A model generated the notes under the pieces. That model was not told where the DNA came from and ran no database searches. It saw nothing but the letters and a program-made list of their open reading frames with translations. Of a DNA stretch of 62,964 bases, positions 60,303-62,964 are shown in pieces; within the stretch, counting starts at the first letter, position 1, and each line of letters starts with the position of its first letter. The translations under genes and the position numbers were made by a program. Origin of the DNA: Kiritimatiellia bacterium (GTDB lineage: Bacteria > Verrucomicrobiota > Kiritimatiellia > RFP12 > UBA1067); contig JAKSOZ010000006.1 in assembly GCA_024405265.1 (NCBI GenBank), forward strand, positions 1 through 62,964. The letters run 5' to 3'.

Positions 60303-60677
60303 TTAACCTTCAACCAACATATCACTCGCGAGTTTCGCCGCAGCCGGATCTTCTTCCGAGCGAGCCGCCTCCGCGAGCACTTCATTCGCCTCATCCCTCC
60401 GGTTCAAGCGCAATAGCGCCATCCCCTTGAAGGCCTTCAGCATCGCCGATTCCGGGAAGCGCTTAAGCGCCTCCGAGTCGATGTAGTCAACCGCCGCCTG
60501 AAACTTGAGCGCGCTGATAAGCGCGATTGCGTTCGTACAGGCGACGGCTGCCTGATCCGGACGGAACCGTTCCAAGACGGCGAGTATTTTCGCCGCGGAC
60601 GCGAAACGATTCCGGCCGATCGCCATCATGGCGATTTTCAGCAGAAGACGAGCTTCTTCCGGCGTCAGGTCGAACAT
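60303..60677 (-). CDS. sctG: Needle-chaperone TPR protein (SctG/YscG-like)
   Basis: 124 residues with tandem TPR-like helices (LLLKIAMMAIGRNRFASAAKILAVLERFRPDQAAVACTNAIALISALKFQAAVDYIDSEALKRFPESAMLKAFKGMALLRLNRRDEANEVL). The needle gene precedes it, so a needle-chaperone role as in YscG/PscG is likely. Confidence 0.65.
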   Translation of the reverse strand: MFDLTPEEARLLLKIAMMAIGRNRFASAAKILAVLERFRPDQAAVACTNAIALISALKFQAAVDYIDSEALKRFPESAMLKAFKGMALLRLNRRDEANEVLAEAARSEEDPAAAKLASDMLVEG

Positions 60678-60686
60678 CGCAGAACC

Positions 60687-61025
60687 TTAGCGGAAGTTGG
60701 ACGCGATGGAGCTGAGCGCGTCGGCCATGTTCTTCTGAATGTTCGTCATGGTCGTGAGCGCGAGGTTCCAGCTCTGGAGGTCGTACTGGAGCTGTTGGAG
60801 GTTAGCCTGAACGTCAGGGTGTTCCTGATACGTCTTGAGCGATTCGGCGAGGCGGTTTTCCATCGTCTGCGCCGCGTTGAGGAGGGCCGTATAGACCGCG
60901 TCGGTATGAATCTGACCGGACGCCTTCGGGTCGACACGAGCGAGCGCGGAATTATCCCAGTCCGTGAACGTAATGCCGGCATTCTGGGGCCCGATTGAAA
61001 CACCGCCAGTTGCTAATGTTGCCAT
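60687..61025 (-). CDS. sctF: T3SS needle subunit SctF
   Basis: 112 residues. The C-terminal half (NPDV-like DVQANLQQLQYDLQSWNLALTTMTNIQKNMADALSSIASNFR) aligns with needle subunits, which end in ...NFR as in PrgI. The N-terminal extension of about 35 residues is longer than usual. Lies after a 63-base gap from the yscE-like gene. Confidence 0.85.
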   Translation of the reverse strand: MATLATGGVSIGPQNAGITFTDWDNSALARVDPKASGQIHTDAVYTALLNAAQTMENRLAESLKTYQEHPDVQANLQQLQYDLQSWNLALTTMTNIQKNMADALSSIASNFR

Positions 61026-61088
61026 GTTTTTACTTCCTTATTAGTTGTTTTGTTTTACGATGTCCGACCACCCGGCCGAACTGAAATT

Positions 61089-61298
61089 CTAATCTCTTAC
61101 TTGAAGACGGAGCAGCTTTCTCGCTACCGTCACTACCTCGTCGAGAGCCTGAACCTTGGAGAACTCTTCGGAGGGGAGCCCGATTCTAAGCGCCTCCTTC
61201 GCTCGCCCTTGTAGAGCGACGAGCGTTTCGTCATACTTCGCCATCGCGGCCATTTTATCCGCTCCCGCGAGTTCTCTTTCGATATCCTGCAGTTCCAT
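61089..61298 (-). CDS. YscE-like needle co-chaperone
   Basis: 69 residues from ATG 61298, which overlaps the sctD stop (TAATG); the frame is open four codons further. Two helices (LQDIERELAGADKMAAMAKYDETLVALQGRAKEALRIG ... VQALDEVVTVARKLLRLQVRD) are the pattern of YscE/PscE. Together with the SctG-like protein it would bind the needle subunit. Confidence 0.55.
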   Translation of the reverse strand: MELQDIERELAGADKMAAMAKYDETLVALQGRAKEALRIGLPSEEFSKVQALDEVVTVARKLLRLQVRD

Positions 61299-62611
61299 TA
61301 CGGCTCCCACACGAAGGTCGCGCCACCTTCTTTAAGAACGATCTTGCCCGCTTCGATCTTTTCGACATGCGCAGAACCGAGCTCCGAACCTTCGACCAAA
61401 CGGAGCCCATTTCTCATCACGACGCAGGGATACGGCTTCATCAAGATTCCCGCGACCGGATACGCTCTCGTTTTCGCGACTTTCTTCGGCTGTTCCACTA
61501 CGACATCGGGCGCAGCCTTATCGACGATATTCTCCGCCGGCGAAGGCACGATAACCGGCGTCGGCGCCTTAAGACCGAGGCGCACCTGAGTCGTATCGAC
61601 GTTTTCGATCCCCTTCACGTCGGCGTTAAGCGCGACGAGGTCGCTCGCGAGCTCATCCGAAGTTTCGGCGTATCCGACGATCGTAACGACGCGATTTTCC
61701 GCCTTAACCGCCTTAAGCGTACCTCCCGTAAGCGCGAACAAAAGTTCGTTCGAGGCGTCACGAAGCGTCTCATCGTCGGTAAGATCGAACTTCACCGTCG
61801 AATCGATAGCGAGCGCGAGCGCACGAATCGCGCGGCGTTCCGTACGAAGAGCGCAGTTACCGCTCAAGAGGAAACCGCCTTCCGCTTCGCTTAATACGAG
61901 GCTGTGTTCGTCCGCGAGCGCCTTCAGCGCTTCTTCAGGCGGCGTAACCGGCTCGACGACGATCGGTTCTTTTTCGAACCAACCTTTAACGATATTCGAC
62001 ACCTTCGCCCAATATTCTTGAGCGACTTCTTCGCCGCGTTCGGCGTAAGGCTTCGCCTTTTCAAGATACGGCTTCACATACTCGCTTTCATAGCTTTCGG
62101 CCTGAGCGAGATACTTCTCAGCGCCGGCGGGACGATAGTGGAACAAGGCCCAAATCGCCGCGCCAAGCAGTACGGCGATCAAAAGCGAGATAAGACACCC
62201 TACTCCACGACGCTTCTTCTTAGGTTCCTCCGCCGTAGCTTCAGCTATGGGCGCTTCTTCATCTTTATCTGCAGGGATTTCCTTATCTTCAGGAACTTCC
62301 GATGGTTTCGGCGCCTCTACCGGTTTCTTAACGAGCGCCTTCCAATTACCTTCGGCGGGGCCGATAGCGAAAGAAGTCGTACCGATGGACTTGATTTCGA
62401 ACGGCACGAGCTCCGAAACGGCGCCGCTCGGGTCGATGAACGACACGGCTTCGGGCGCTACGTCGAGTTCGAACGCTTCCCCCGCTATGGTGTTATCGGC
62501 GATAACGATATCGCAAGTATCAGCCGATCCGACTTTAAGGCGAATGCCCTCCACTAGCGCGATTTCCGCGCCCTTAACCGGACCTTCAACTATCTTAAGT
62601 AACCAATTCAT
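61298..62611 (-). CDS. sctD: T3SS inner-membrane ring protein SctD
   Basis: 437 residues. N-terminal FHA-like domain (LLKIVEGPVKGAEIALVEG, RLKVGSADTCDIVI), an acidic Pro/Glu linker (about 100-135), membrane segment at about 137-160 (GVGCLISLLIAVLLGAAIWAL), then a periplasmic part with ring-building repeats (about 230-360). Ends KIVLKEGGATFVWEP. Lies between sctV and the yscE-like gene. Confidence 0.9.
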   Translation of the reverse strand: MNWLLKIVEGPVKGAEIALVEGIRLKVGSADTCDIVIADNTIAGEAFELDVAPEAVSFIDPSGAVSELVPFEIKSIGTTSFAIGPAEGNWKALVKKPVEAPKPSEVPEDKEIPADKDEEAPIAEATAEEPKKKRRGVGCLISLLIAVLLGAAIWALFHYRPAGAEKYLAQAESYESEYVKPYLEKAKPYAERGEEVAQEYWAKVSNIVKGWFEKEPIVVEPVTPPEEALKALADEHSLVLSEAEGGFLLSGNCALRTERRAIRALALAIDSTVKFDLTDDETLRDASNELLFALTGGTLKAVKAENRVVTIVGYAETSDELASDLVALNADVKGIENVDTTQVRLGLKAPTPVIVPSPAENIVDKAAPDVVVEQPKKVAKTRAYPVAGILMKPYPCVVMRNGLRLVEGSELGSAHVEKIEAGKIVLKEGGATFVWEP

Positions 62612-62629
62612 AAATACCTCTCAAACCTC

Positions 62630-62964
62630 TTATATCTTCAACCTGCCAAGCGGCTGAATATTGATCTCGGGGCTCAATTCCTGGAACGAAAGCACGGGAA
62701 GTTCGTAATAATCCTTATCGATCATCTTACGGAAGTAACGACGGATATCGACCGAGACGATGACGACCGGCTTCTGCTGGATGCGTGAGAGGTCGCCGAT
62801 CGTGCGCTTCACGACGGAGAGAATCGCGCGAACGGTCTGCGGATCCATCGCGAGGTAGCTTCCGCCGGAGGTCTGACGAACGGACTTGCGAATCTTTTCT
62901 TCGAGCGAAGGATCGAGGAGATACGCCGCGATCATGTTCTGGCCGCCCGAGAACTTGTACGAGA
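62630..62964 (-). CDS. sctV: T3SS export gate SctV, C-terminal end (partial)
   Basis: Only the last 110 residues are in view; the gene continues past the right edge. [33 protein letters not shown] and the ending [27 protein letters not shown] are diagnostic for the cytoplasmic domain of YscV/LcrD, which forms the nonameric export ring. Confidence 0.92.
   Translation of the reverse strand, partial: SYKFSGGQNMIAAYLLDPSLEEKIRKSVRQTSGGSYLAMDPQTVRAILSVVKRTIGDLSRIQQKPVVIVSVDIRRYFRKMIDKDYYELPVLSFQELSPEINIQPLGRLKI

Overview
The window looks like chromosomal DNA of a Gram-negative bacterium, most likely from the PVC superphylum (Verrucomicrobiota / Kiritimatiellota / Lentisphaerota side). The basis is a combination of lipid A genes with LpxI instead of LpxH, LL-diaminopimelate aminotransferase (DapL), several PknB-type Ser/Thr kinases and a complete-looking non-flagellar type III secretion system (T3SS). 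The species cannot be named from sequence alone. Promoters with a clear TATAAT box recur, several only about 7-9 bases from the start codon, so leaderless mRNAs seem common.

Region 1 (1-7.5 kb) is an A+T-richer accessory island read on the + strand. After a cluster of GGTATAACCC palindromes and a possible structured leader come six tightly packed genes: a radical SAM enzyme, a predicted winged-helix protein, an HKD(PLD)-nuclease/SF2-helicase fusion, a 55-aa protein, a DndD/Rad50-like ATPase with a CxxC hook, and a small helical protein. I cannot match this set to a named defence system; it is the best candidate for an undescribed one. It abuts a decapitated mrr restriction gene (7562-7861).

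Region 2 (8.1-10.9 kb) is an insertion bounded by an identical 35-bp direct repeat, one copy being the 3' end of a metal-efflux adaptor gene. It holds a fragment of a mobile-element polyvalent protein (LPD3-like plus ART-like domains) and a REP-associated tyrosine transposase with an extra Rossmann-like C-terminal domain, flanked by REP palindromes.

Region 3 (10.9-44.7 kb) is mainly housekeeping and mostly on the minus strand: a heavy-metal RND efflux system whose pump is fused in frame to its outer-membrane channel, tRNA-Lys, a two-component sigma-54 pair, two Ser/Thr kinases, paaK, hisC, two tandem lipoproteins, an M18 aminopeptidase, an aminotransferase, ilvA, lepB, guaB, lpxB, lpxI, gpsA, dapL, an O-antigen ligase-like gene, rseP, dxr, fmt and carB. 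Short tandem repeats of 6-9 bp sit in frame inside hisC, lpxB and rseP and at gene junctions.

Region 4 (44.8-63 kb) is a T3SS locus transcribed right to left: sctV (partial), sctD, yscE-like, sctF, sctG, sctI, sctJ, TPR protein, sctK-like, sctL, sctN, sctO, sctP, sctQ, sctR, sctS, an ECF sigma factor, a small gene, an AIM24-like gene, sctT, sctU, two small genes, a SycD-type chaperone, two translocators and a secreted-protein candidate. Three intergenic spots carry the same GTAACC-N15-CGTAWAC element on the coding strand, always just downstream of the sigma gene or inside the late part of the locus. This suggests that the embedded ECF sigma factor switches on sctT/U and the translocator genes after the basal apparatus is made.
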